Source: Botryotinia globosa (Eukaryota > Ascomycota > Leotiomycetes > Helotiales > Sclerotiniaceae). Taken from it: a DNA stretch of 64,000 nt. The stretch covers positions 2,232,001 to 2,296,000 of the forward strand of contig RCSZ01000007.1 of the NCBI GenBank assembly GCA_014898425.1, in the 5' to 3' direction. The position numbers and the translations under genes are program-made. The notes below the pieces were generated by a model, which had not been told where the DNA came from, ran no database searches, and saw nothing but the letters and a program-made list of their open reading frames with translations. Below are positions 23,301 to 36,600 of this stretch, in pieces (positions within the stretch are counted from its first letter, which is position 1; every line of letters starts with the position of its first letter).

Positions 23301-26300
23301 ATCTTTTTTATCAAAACAAATTAGAATTACTTTAGAATATCCAATTCATTCCAATTTTCAAAAGAATTATATTTGAAATTATCAAAAACATTAAAACAAT
23401 TGAAAACCTTTTTATATAAAGCCTCAATCTTTTTTATAATAATTTTAATAAGGTTTTTATTAATAAATAATAAAAGCGATTTCAGATTAGACTTTAATTT
23501 ATATTAATTGATAATCTTATAAAGCTTTTTATTATTTTTGATTTTATATATAATATTTTTCTAATCATTATATTTTATTTGTTAAACTATTTTATAAAAG
23601 ATTCGAATTATTTAAAAAATATCTTTGCTTAAAATATTATATTTATAAAAATAATCCCAGTATATCTTTTTGTATTTAAGAGTTTATTATAATATAGTTT
23701 TACTATTTTCTTTATTAGGTTTATTAATTGTATAAATAATAGTATTTATTATCATTATAAAATCTATTATATATATTTCGATAATTATTTCATTTGTAAA
23801 AAAAAAAGAATTAAAAAAACAGATTATACTAATATATATTAAATCAAAGAGTTTTTTCAATTCTATCTTTAAAATCCTATAATAATATTGTTTTAACAGA
23901 ATTATACTTTGTCTTAAAATAAAAATAATTTATATCTTGTAATTTGAATTATTATATATATTTTCTTTAATAATAATACTAATAAAAGGGATGTTTAAGA
24001 AAATAAGATTAATAATATAGCTAGCTTTATAAATAGGTTTGTTAGAAATATTAATAAAATCTATATTATTATTATTAGATTAATAAATTAGATTTAAATT
24101 TCTATATTTGAATTATATTTTTAATTTGAATATATAATATTAGATATTGAAATCGTTTCTTATTAAATATCAAAATAATAGAATCAAATAGAATATATAA
24201 TTAATCATTTTATTATTATTCAATTAATAATATAAATTGAATATAATATTCCTATTTATATGGATTTAAAAAGATTTTTATTATATATAGAATAATATTA
24301 TTATATATATAAACTAATATCTTTATATATATATATATTATAATCCAAAAACGATTTAATTTTTCAAAGTTTTGAAAATCCCAAAAATCTATTAGAATAT
24401 AATAATTGTAATTCGAATGATTTAATATCTATATATTAATAATTATTTAAAATTCTTGAATATAAATGATATTGATTTATTAAATATCAAAAATTACAAG
24501 AATTATTATATATATAAAAATATTTCTATTAATATTAATCTAATAAATCTAAAGATTATATTATCGAATCTATCGATTATAGATTCTATTATAAGATTTG
24601 TTATATTATATTAATATTAATAGAATATATTTTTTCGAAATTGAATATACTAAATTTATCAGAATTTTATATATAATGAAAAGTATTCTCATCCTTTTTT
24701 TTATTTGTTTTTAGATATAATTTAAAAGCTTTTATTTAAAGAAAAATAAATATTTAGATTACAATTATAAAAACTTATATCTAATTTCGAATTAGAATCT
24801 AATTAATAATAGAAATAAATTTAATCTATTTATATTAAATAATAATAATATTATACTTATATTTATTGATAGATTTTATAATTATAATTATAGGAATATT
24901 AAATATCTTTATTTCAAAAACTTCAACAAATATATTAATCATTTTATATTAAATCTCTCTTATCTTTTGAATAACTTTAAATTTGTTTTTAATAAAGAAT
25001 ATTATAATATTATTTTTATATTGAAAAATAACAAAGTATTTATTATATTCAATCTCAAATAAGTTATAATAATTGATACATTTAAATAGCATCATATAAT
25101 TAATATTTATTAATCTTTTATATATATTTATTTAATGATTATAATAAATATAAAAAAAGAATCAATTATATTTAAAAAAGAAATAATATTCTTAATAATC
25201 TAAATTATATCAAATCATAATATACTTTTTTTTAATTAGTTTGAAAGGATTATTAATATTAAAGAAAATAAAGAAATAGATTATTTCAATAAATAAAATA
25301 ATTCAAATAGTTTTGCTAAAGTATTTGTTAATTTTATAATTGAAGGATTTGATAATAATTGAGTATTTCTTTATTTATATAAAATTTTTATTAAGGATAA
25401 GGATTTTGTTTATTATAATTGCTTTATTATTTAGATTTATAAAGAAAATAGAAATTTTTGTAATTATATAATTATACTAAATCTTTGAAATAATTAGAAA
25501 TATAGCATCTAATATTTGTAATACTTTTTGTTAATTATATTTATTATAAAATAAATTACAAATATTACTAAATATAGGAATAAGAATTCAATTTAAAATT
25601 ATAAACAAAATTGTTGAAATATTAATTAAAGAAAAGCTTTTAATAATTTCTATAAAATATTATTAAAGAATAAAAATAAAAGATCGATTAAATAAAGCTA
25701 GGGATTTATATTTAATAAATAATCTTTAATTTTAATATTAAATATAATTCGAAATAAAACTTCTTTTTGATATAAAATTATAAAAGGTTTTTTTGGATTA
25801 TATATTGTTAAATTCAAAAAATGTATTGTTTTTAATATTATTTATATTATCAAATTTAATTACCTTTATAAAAGTCTTAAAATCAATAATAAATATAATA
25901 TAAGTAAAGGATTAGATATAAATATTGAAAAATATAAAAAAAGTAGTAATATCAATAAAGATAATAATAATTATAAAATTAATTACAAAATCAATAAGTT
26001 TTTTTACAAAAATTATATTAAATATATTTATAAAGAATACTATAAAAATATCGAATAATATTACAAAACTTATAATAATTATATATTTGCTTTTTATATT
26101 ATATTCAAAAATATTAAATTGTTTTTTAATTATATCTAATATATTCGAAATAAGATTTTGATTACAATAATCGATTTCGAGAAAAAGAAATACTTGAATA
26201 TTTATTTTATTTTTCTTTCTTTTAATTATATAAAATTAATTAAAATTGAATAAAAATTATAAATCTAATAAATATTTAAATTTAGGAGTTAATAATTACA

Positions 26301-26458
26301 AAGAACAATCCAATATTATAAATCCATCACTCAATAATATTATTATAAAAACAATTATTGAATTAAATAAAAGAATTTATAAAGAATATAAAGAGTTAAT
26401 TTTGTATAATAATCGAAAATACAAAGATACCTCGATTTTGGGATGTTGTATCGATCTG
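20387..26458 (-). mobile_element. Tad-type LINE, copy 2 (about 6.07 kb)
   Basis: Minus-strand LINE inserted in LTR 1 of the Gypsy element. The tail appears as AGTAGTAATAGTAGT at its left end; the 5' end is at CGATCTG (26452-26458). The TSD TTATAAGGCAT is exact at 20376-20386 and 26459-26469. It aligns along its length with copies 1, 3 and 4. The reverse transcriptase motif reads YTNN, with a YFK context, near 22580. Antisense open frames at 25925-26161 and 26246-26464 are not taken as genes. Confidence 0.87.
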
Positions 26459-26469
26459 TTATAAGGCAT

Positions 26470-26730
26470 GTGAGACTATGTGATAAGGGACTCTTAGGTT
26501 TATTTTGTATTATAGATTTCTTTCTTAGATTCTTTTATATTATAAATCTTTTTCCTGGATTTCTTTCTTTCTTAGAAGATTTTGGGGAATTAATTTCTTA
26601 TTTTAGGTTCTTGTATTGAAAGCAATTTGCTTTTTATAAATGATATGTTTTTTATAGTTTAAAAGAAGTAATGAAAAGTTTTTGTATAAAATATATTTAA
26701 ATTGATTTATTATTATTATTTATTTTAATA
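26470..26730 (+). repeat. Gypsy LTR 1, right part
   Basis: Continues the LTR after LINE copy 2 and matches 41567-41827, including AAAAGAAGTAATGAAAAG in both. The 261 bases here plus 27 on the left give 288, the length of LTR 2. Confidence 0.82.
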
Positions 26731-28559
26731 ATTCTTTTTATTCTTTTTTTTAAAACAATTTGTTAATTTTAAATTTTATTTATCAATTAATTATTGATAT
26801 TATTATAGTTTTTATAAAAAGAATTTTTGATGATTTTATAGATATAGAATTATATAATATAATTTTATTTTAATTAGATAAAGATATTAATTAATTCTTG
26901 TAAGATATTGGTATTGATATGTAAATGATTTTATTATGATTATTTAATAAAGAAAATATAATTATAATTTAGTAATTTTAAAAAATATAAGAGGATATAA
27001 TAGTTGTAAGAAAGGTTTATAAATTGATTATAAATAATATTCTATATATATTTATTTTAATCAATTATAATAGTTTAATATTTGTATTGAATATAATTTG
27101 CTAGGATTTTCTTTTTGAAAAAACTTTCAAAATTATAAAGATTAAAATAATATAAAGAAAAAGATATTAGAGATATAAAAAAACTTTTTTTTAAATAGAG
27201 TTTATATTTTGATTCGATAGAGAATATTATTTTGTAATCGATAAAAATAAAATACATTATATTATTTAATATTTTGAGAAACAATTTTTAGTAATATAGT
27301 ATTGATATAAAAATAAATTAATTGATAAATAAATAAATTGAAAAGATTTCAAAGAATATATATATAATATGATTATAGATAAAAAAAAAATTAACAGTAA
27401 TTATTAATCTAGAAAATAATATATATAAAACAAAAAGAGAATAAAATAGTGAATATATTTATTATTTAAAAAAAACTAAAAGAGAATATTAAATTGAAAA
27501 CAAATAATATTTAAAAAAGAAAGGTTTTTATTAGAGCTTTTATTTAAAATAATTCGAAAAATAATAAAGTTTTTATAATAATTTGAAATATAAAATAAGT
27601 TTATAAAACAAGTTTGTAAATTAGAAAATATAGATAAATTATATTAAAAAATAGAAATAGAGAAATTATATTATATTTAAAAGTATAATCAATTCTTAAT
27701 CTAGAATAAAAACTTTTATAAATGTTTTTATTAAGAAATTAATAAATTTATAATTATAGATAATAAAAACTAAGGATTAAATCAATTTTTATAATATATT
27801 TTGAATAAAATTAATAGATATTCTATTTATTTATTATATATGAATTATATAAAAATAATTTAATATTTTTGATATCAATAAAAAGGATATTATATTATTA
27901 ATTATCAAAAACTCTGAATATATAAATATTATAATAATCATTATAATGAAATTAATTATTCAAAAAATAATAAATCTTTTAAATTTGTTTATATAGGAAA
28001 TATTTAAATTTAGTCATGATAATGAATATTCTATCAATATTAAATTTAAAAAAAAAAGAATAAATAATTTTTATAATTATAATTATTTTTAATATAGTAA
28101 ATGAATTAATAATATTCTAATACTTTATTAATTTAGAAATATAGATTAATATTATTTAATAAAATAAATATATTAAATAGAATTAGAATTTTTTTAAAAA
28201 AGGAACTCTATTTATATTTATAAATAATATTATAATAATATTATATAAAAATTATATATTATTTATTAAAATAAAAAATATTCAAAAAAAGCAAAGAATT
28301 TATATCTATAAATTTATATCAATAATATTAAATTTACTCTAAATAAATATAATTCCAGTTTTCCTTTAATTATAAAAATTAATTTCGATATCAATTAAAA
28401 ATCGATATTATTTTAATATTAATTTCAAATTAATAATTTTGAAATAATTTTAATAAGAGAATTTTATAAAAAAATGAAAAATAAAATTCAAATTTTTATA
28501 ATATTCCTAAAAGATAAAAGAATGTTTTAGAAAAATAAAGATAATTGTTTAATATTTGT
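26731..28559 (+). other. Gypsy 5' internal region, presumed gag
   Basis: Position between LTR 1 and pol implies leader and gag. Stops are present in all frames. I could not recognise a capsid or zinc-knuckle motif. Confidence 0.45.
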
Positions 28560-31230
28560 ATTTATTTTGTTTATTATTTCTAAAGAATTTAAGAAATACA
28601 AAAATATTTTTTTAAAAGATAAGAATAGTTTTTTATTCGATTATTATTTAATAAAATATTATATTGATTTCGAATCTAATTTGATATTTTTTTAGAATCC
28701 AAGTTATATTCTATTAGAATAAGAATTAATAATATTATAAGAATATTTAAATAAAAAATTTCTTTAAAAAAAAGCAATCTATCAGTTTTATAAAAACTCT
28801 AATTATATTTATTTTCAAGAAAAAAAAAGATTATTAATTATATATCGATTACAAAGAATTAAATCGAATTATAAAAAAGAATAGAATCTTTTTATTTCTT
28901 ATTAACAAATCCTTAGATTGTTTTAGATAAAATATTATATTTATTAAATTAAATTTGAAGAATATATATCATTATATTTATATCTAAATAGAAAACAAAT
29001 AGAAAATAATATTTTATATATAATATAACTAATATAAATATAAAATAATATTTTTCGATTTAATTAATATTCTAATTATATTTCAAATATATATAAATTA
29101 AGTATTAATAAATCTAATAGATAATATTTATATAATATATCTTAATAATATTCTTGTATATTTCAAAAATCAAGTTATATATATAATAAATATTTGAAGA
29201 ATTCTTATAAGATTTTTTGAATATAAACTTTATATAAAATTAATGAAATCAAATTTTTAGATTTTATTATCTTAATTACAAATATAATAATAGAATCCAG
29301 CTGGATTCAGATTATTATAGACTAATTTGTATCGAATAATCTAAAAGATATACAAATATTCCTCAACTTTGTGAATTTTTATTATCAATTTATTAGAATC
29401 TATTTGATAATAGTTTATAATATAATTATATTAAAAAAAACATTTATAAAAGGAAAATAGTAATAACATTTAAATAAATAAATGAAATTCAAAAATTATT
29501 TGAAATATTAAAAAAAAACTATTTCAATTTCCATCCTTTAATATTTTAATTTATTATTTTATATAATATTCAAAATCAATATATCAATATTTGTATTAGA
29601 TTATATATTATTTCAACTATTCTTCAAAAAGATTACAAAAATATCAATCCAATAATAATATTTTATTATATTTTATACGAGAAAATTAATTTTAATAAAA
29701 CAATAATATTTTATTCATAATTAAGAACTATTGGCTATATATGTTATTTTTATGAAATGATATTATTATATAATAAACAATTGATATATTATTATAATTA
29801 TATTAGATTATAATATATTTTAATATTTTATAATAAAGAAAAACCTAAACAATTAATAAGTTAAATAAACTAAAATCTTAATAATATATAATTTCGAGAT
29901 AAAATATAAAATAGGAAAACTAAATGCTATAAATAGATTATTATATTGTCTAGATTATATAATAAATACAAAGAATATTGATAATATACTACTTATATTT
30001 CAAAATAAATTGAAAAATAGATTAATAATAATAAGATTATTTCAAAATACTTTTATCAAAAAAACAAAGTTGCTATATAATATTATAAACTATTTATAAA
30101 GGGAAAAGTGTGATCTATTATTTTATAAACAATTATATTTATTAATTGAAATTGATTACAAATAATCAATATTCTATCAAATAGCTTATGTTTTAATAAA
30201 AAACAAAACAATATTCGAATTAATATTTAAAATAATGAAATCTGTTTTGTTATAACTCTAGCAAAATAATAATTTTATAAAAAATAAAGAATATCTGAAT
30301 CAAAGATTATATTTTACTAAAATCATTTTATTTTAATAAGTAAATACCAATAAATTTTATATATATAATTAAAACATCTATATACCATTAGATTTTATTC
30401 TAAAAATAGAAAATTTAAAACCCTATTATAATACTTCTATAAATAAATATTAGAATATTATAAAAAAAATTGAAATCTTAAAATCAAAATACTTTTAATT
30501 TTCAATAAAAAAAGATATCAAAAATTATATTTAAATATATATAATATATGAATAAATTATTATTAAAAGATATCATATAATTTATAAACTTTTTCTATAT
30601 CTTACAAACCTTAAAAAGAAATAACTATAAACTTTATTATAATTTATCCTTATTCAAATCAAACAAATATATCTATAATATAGTTTGGATAATTATAAAT
30701 AAATTTATAAAATTTATTCAATATATCTCTAGAACCAAATCAATTATATTATTAGAATTAATACAAATATTAATATAAAGTATATTCAAAGATTTTGAAA
30801 TTTCAAAAAGTATTGTTTCAAATAAAGGATTACAATTTGTAAATAAATTCTAAAATAACTTTCTATTTTATTTAAAAAATATAATATAAGCTTTTAACAA
30901 TATTCTCTTTATAAATCGATAAACAAATAAAAAATAAAAGTCAAAATCTAATTTATTATATTAATTATTATATTAATTATCATTAGAACAATTAAATAAA
31001 ATAAAAAATACAATTTTATATTAATATAATATCGAAAACAAAATAATATTAAATACTCGGAATATTAAACAATTTCGATTGAAAAAGAAGTTTTTAAATA
31101 AATTTATAAATTCTTTTTAATAATAAATATAAAAACCAATAATCAAATATACAATTTAAACTATTATCAATCTATAAAATCTATAATATTTTTTATATAT
31201 TTTTATTAAAACTATAGTATAAACAATTAG
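28560..31230 (+). pseudogene. Gypsy pol: reverse transcriptase, RNase H and integrase, inactivated
   Basis: Domain order in changing plus frames: PKEFKKYKNIF (about 28575), the usual lead-in to Gypsy RT; IYIIYLNNILVY at 29126-29161, the YLDD active site with both Asp changed to Asn; LKDIQIFLNFVNFY at 29341-29382, the RT-end LGFxNFYRRFI region; FEIKYKIGKLNAINRLLYC at 29893-29949, matching the RNase H end (YxPGKxNxxADALSR); YIPLDF near 30380, the integrase lead-in; and SIVSNKGLQFVNKF at 30809-30850, the integrase core SDRGxQF with Asp changed to Asn. Stops mostly fall where Gln or Trp is expected. The order RT-RNase H-integrase separates Gypsy from Copia. Confidence 0.88.
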
Positions 31231-31437
31231 ATATTATAAATCTATTATTATCAAAAGAAATAAACAATTATTTTAAATATAAAATGGAATGAATTATAGT
31301 ATATAAAAAATGGAAAAAGGCTTTCAATATTTGATTTAATGAAAAGATTATTAATTAATAAAAAATATATAAAATGCTTTTTACAATCTCAATAATATAA
31401 AAAAAAGTATTGAAAGAATATAAAAAGAATTATTAAT

Positions 31438-32366
31438 TGGAGGTTTACCTCCTTAATAATCTTGCCGCCTGCGAGGGCTGAAGATATATAAATACAAAAA
31501 AAGAGAACCTCGCTTAATGAAACCTGATTCAAGTGATCTGATTAGCTTGATTCAAGTGATTTGATTAATTCGATTTTCATGATATTATAGCTATAACACA
31601 ACTCCTTAAACTTTTTCAATGAAATCATTTAAATTAGTTTATTTAAATAAATATAAATTTAAAAAAAAGTAATAAGTATATATAAGAAACTAAGAGCTTT
31701 TAAATAATATATTTTTTATATTGCTAGCTTCAAAACTAAGGGTTTTATAAAGGATTGAAATCGAAATAGTATAAATTTTATAAATAAAATCCTAGACTTT
31801 TTCAACAAAATCATTTAAATTAGTTTATTCAAATTAATATAAATTGAATAAAAAAAAGAAAGGTAATAACTATATAGAAAAAGTTAAAGGCTTTAAAATG
31901 ATATAATTATTATAATGCTAGTTTCAAAACTAATGGTTTTCCAAAGAATTAAAGTTTAATTAGTATAAATATAGCTAAAGCTTATATAATTAATTGAAAA
32001 GAATTTATATCGAATATAATAGGTCTAATATTAATAAAAATTATTTTTATATTATAGTTTTTGTAATTCAATAGTATAATTGATGATCTGAAGTGATGTA
32101 ACCTATTAAAATCTGAATAAAATTTAAAAATCTGAATAAAATTAAAAAATCTGAATAAAATTAAAAAATCTGAATAAAATTAAAAAATCTGAATAAAATT
32201 AAAAAATCTAAATAAAACTAATAAAAAAAGTAATATAATGAGGTAAACCGATTTTGCATATAAGCCTCAATAAAATTTATTTTTTTAGATTTTTATAATT
32301 ATATTTATAATTATATAATACTTTCTCAAAAAGCAAGGGGTTCGGGGGCTCGCAGGCCCCTGGTAT
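31438..32366. repeat. Dispersed repeat of unknown class, copy B
   Basis: Second copy of 18616-19330, longer because a block of about 170 bp (TTTTTCAA(T/C)(G/A)AAATCATTT...) is present twice, at about 31610 and 31798. It starts TGGAGGTTTACCTCC and ends CGCAGGCCCCTGGTATA. It interrupts the Gypsy 3' region after integrase, so it was inserted after the Gypsy element. No TSD is visible. Confidence 0.65.
32108..32221. repeat. 19-bp tandem array in copy B
   Basis: Six units of AAATCTGAATAAAATTAAA. It corresponds to the array at 19072-19185 with the same period and unit number. Confidence 0.85.
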
Positions 32367-33622
32367 AAAATTCGAGAAAAAAGAAAATTATAATATAATA
32401 GGATTTTGTTTAATACCTAATAATAAACCACCCTTTTTATAATATTATATTTATTTATTTCTTTTTTCTTTACAATTACTTATTGTAATAAGAATAAGAA
32501 TATAATCCTTTAAATATTAATATATTATATACTATCACCAAATATATCAATTTCTATCAACACTTTTTATAAACCTTTAATATTAAATTGTAAATCTCAA
32601 AATCAATATTAATAAAAAGTTTATGAAAACTAGATTTATAGAACTAATACTAAGTTTCTTATAATACTTTATCCTTTATAAGAATTTTCTTTGAATCAAT
32701 ATATAAATAATATTATCAAACTATTATTATATTAATACAATAAAAAAATCCTATAACAAAATTAGATTTTCAATACTATTACTTCAAAAAATCCAATAAA
32801 GAAAAAAGATATTCAAAATCAATAATACCTATTTTACTATTATCATACACTTCCTTCTACAACTAATACAACTAGCAAATCAATTTTATTCTTATTATTA
32901 TTTTTGAAATTCTAGAATTCTTTTTTTTTAATATTACTACTACATTAATTCATCAATAACAAAACAATTACAATCTATAACCTTTTAAACTAACAATCAA
33001 AATCCATATCAATTCAATAAAACTTTTTAGAAAAATCTATTTGATTATCAAATTCTTTTATATAAATCTTCCAATCAAAATATAAAGTTTTCGAATCAAA
33101 AAAGAAACCTTTTCCAAAATTTGAAATATAACAATTAAACACTAATGTATCACTAGAAATAAATAACAAGATTTTGTATTGAATAATCTGAAAAATCTTA
33201 TAAATAAAAAAGGAATAAAAAAGTCAAATAATAAAGTATAATCAACAAATCGATAATAACTTTACAATATACTATACATAATATATTTCGAATATTACTT
33301 TTGAATCTAAATATAACAATTATATACAACAAAACAACAAAAATTTAATGAAAAATCTGGGGGTTTTTATTATTTATTTCTTTATTCTTATTATAATATT
33401 TATTATTATTTGACCCAAAAAAAAAGAAATATCTCAGAAAATCTAATTCTATATCTTTTATATACTATATAATAAATACAAGAAAAAGAAACCTTTAATA
33501 TTTTGTTAGTAATCTAATAAAAAACAAAATTTAATAAACCTATTATTATTAAAAATGTATTAGATTTTATAAATACAAATATAAAAAATATAAAAACTAT
33601 GAATATTACAAATACAAAGATT
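32367..33622 (+). other. Gypsy 3' internal region, first part
   Basis: AT-rich DNA after integrase, continued at 40578-41539. No chromodomain or other motif recognised; stops in all frames. Confidence 0.4.
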
Positions 33623-33635
33623 AAAAACAATATAA

Positions 33636-36600
33636 TCAAAACATCTACAAAAAGAAACGCGAACATCAGATCGACACAACATTCCAAAATCGAGGTATCT
33701 TTGTATTTCCGACTTTATTATACAGGATTAATTCTCTATATTCTTTATAAACCCTTTTATTTAATTCAATAATTGCTTTTATAATAATATTATTAAATAA
33801 TGGGTTTATAATATCGAATTGCTTTTTACAATTATTAAACTCTAGGTTTATATATCTATTGGATTTATAATTTTTATTTAATTTCAATCAACTTTATATA
33901 ATTAAAAGAAAAAAAAGCAGAATGAATATTCAAATACTTCTCTTTTTCGAAATTAATTATTATAATCAAAATATTATTTCGAGTATATCAAATATTATTA
34001 AAAAGCAATTTAATATCTTTGAATATAATATAAAAAGCAAATATACAATTATTATAAACCTTATAATATTATTCGATATCTTTATAATATTCTATATAAA
34101 TATATTTAATATAGTTTTTATAAAGGAATTTATTAGTTTTATAATTAATTTTATAATTATTACTATCTTTATCGATATTATTACTCCTTTTACATCTTTT
34201 AATACTTATATTCAATTCTCTACTTATATTATATTTATTATTGACTCTAAAACCTTTATAAAAGCAATTAAATCCAATAATACAAATAATATTAGAAATA
34301 ATATACTCTTTAAATCTAAAAATATATAATCTAAGAAAACCTTTTATGATTTTATATTAGAAAGAAATTCTATTTTGAATTATATTTAATATTAGAATTG
34401 AAGATTACTTATTAAATACAAACCTTTAGCTTTATTTAATTAACCCTTTGTTTTTATTCTTTAGCAATATTTTGCGAAAATCATTGAAAACTTTTTTTTA
34501 ATTAATATCTCAATAATCTTATTTATAGCTATAAGCTAGACTATTATTTTTATAATTAATAATATTTGCAATTTGTTTTATAATAAATACAATTAATAAA
34601 AAATATTATAAATATTAAATACTATATTTTTAATTATTTTAAAGATTTGATATAATTATATAATTATAGAAATCTCTATTTTTTTTATAAATCTAAATAA
34701 TAAGGTAATTATAATAGATAAGGTTTTTATTTTTAATAAAACCTTTATACAAATAAAAAAGTATTCAGTTATTATTAAATCCTTTAATTATAGAGTTAAT
34801 AAACATTTTAATAAAATTATTTAAATTATTTTATTTATTGAAATAGTTTATTCTTTTACTTTCTTTAATATCAATAGTTTTTTCAAACTAATTAAAAAGA
34901 AATATATTATAATTTAATATAATCTAGATTATTAAGAATATTACTTTTTTTTAAATATAATCAACTCCTTTTTCTATACCTATTATAATTATCAAACAAA
35001 TATATATAAAGAATCAATAAATATTAATTATATAATACTATTCAAATATATTAATTGTTATAATTCATTTAAAATTAAGTATAACAAATATTCTATTGCT
35101 TTTCAATATAAAAATAATATTATAGTATTTCCTATTAAGAATAAACTTAAAACTATTCAAAAAATAAAGAAAATTTAATATAAAATGATTAATATATTTA
35201 TTAAAATCCTTAAAACAAAAATACCTAATATTTTTATAATTATAATTATAAAGCCTATTAATAAATATAAATATAATATTATTATTACTTAATATGAATA
35301 GATTGAATTTATCCCTATTATTAATTAGATTTTAGTTTGAAATTAAATATAAGTTTTTATAATTATAATCTAGATATAAACTTTTACAATTATAATCTAA
35401 ATATTCATTTTCTTTTGAATAAAAGTTCCTAGATTATATTTAAAAACAAATAAAAGAAAAAATAAGAATATTTTTTATTATATATAAAACCCTAATAAAC
35501 TTAATATATTCGATTCCGAAAAAATATTCTATTAATATTAATATAATATAATAAACTTTATAATAAAATTTACAATCAACAAATCCAATAATATAATTTA
35601 TAAATCTATTAGATTAATATCAATAGAAATATTTTTATATATATAACAATTCTTATAATTTTCAATATTCAATAAATCGATATTATATATATTCAAGAAT
35701 TCTAAATAATTATTAATATATAAATTCAAAACTATTTGAATTATAATTATTATATTCTAATAAACTTTTAGGATTTTGAGAACTTTGAAAAATTAAATTG
35801 CTTTTGGATTATAATATATATATACAAAAACATTGATCTATATATATAATAATATTATTTTATATATAATAAAGATCTTTTTTAGATTAATATAAATAAA
35901 AATACTATATTTAATTTATATTATTAATTAGATAATAATAAAACAATTAACTATATATTATATCTGATTCTATTATTTCAATATTTAATAGAAAACAATT
36001 TCAATATTTAATATTATATATTCAAATTAGGGGTATAATTTAAATACAAAGATTTGAATTTAATATATTAATTTAATAATAATGATATAAACTTTATTAA
36101 TATCTTTAATAAGTTTATATATAAAATTAGTTATATTATTAATTTCACCTTTTCAAATATTCTTTTTATTAAAATTATTATTAAGGAAGATATATATAAT
36201 AATTTAAATTACAAAATATAAATTATTATTATCTTAAAATAGGGTATAACCTTATTGAAATAATATTATTATAAAATTCCAAAAACAAAATTGAGAAAAC
36301 TATTTGATTTAATATATATTAATATAACCCATCTTTTTAATCCCTTTTTCTTTATAAATAAAATTGTAATTAAAATATATATAACAGATTTTATAATAAT
36401 AATAAATATTACTATTTATATAATTAATAAATCTAATAGAGAAAATAATAAAACTATATTATAATAAATTCTTAAATATAAAAAGATATATCGAAATCAT
36501 CTCTATAAATACAATATCTTAAATAAGGATATTCTTTAAATAATTTGAATTTTTTATAAAATAATTTAATAAACAAAATATAATTATTAAAAAAATATTA

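Noticed and set aside
19072..32221. CRISPR-like arrays
   Set aside because: The 19-bp units abut without spacers and the genome is eukaryotic.
18616..32366. The two dispersed repeats as LTRs of the Gypsy element
   Set aside because: They flank pol in the right orientation, but the 288-bp TGTCA...TAACA repeats at 20360 and 41540 fit better in length and ends, and the first copy lies outside them.
33666..33887. Antisense open frame at the LINE 5' end, also at 17018-17215 and 26246-26464
   Set aside because: It recurs in three copies and reads like a plausible charged peptide, but it runs against the LINE sense strand fixed by the RT and CSC motifs. All three are copies of the same DNA, and RIP mutates sense and antisense stops unequally, so openness is weak evidence.
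33922..34329. 135-codon sense frame in LINE copy 3
   Set aside because: It sits where ORF1 should start, but it is Ile/Phe/Asn-rich with no zinc knuckle and is broken in copy 4. It is a chance-open stretch of a degenerate ORF.
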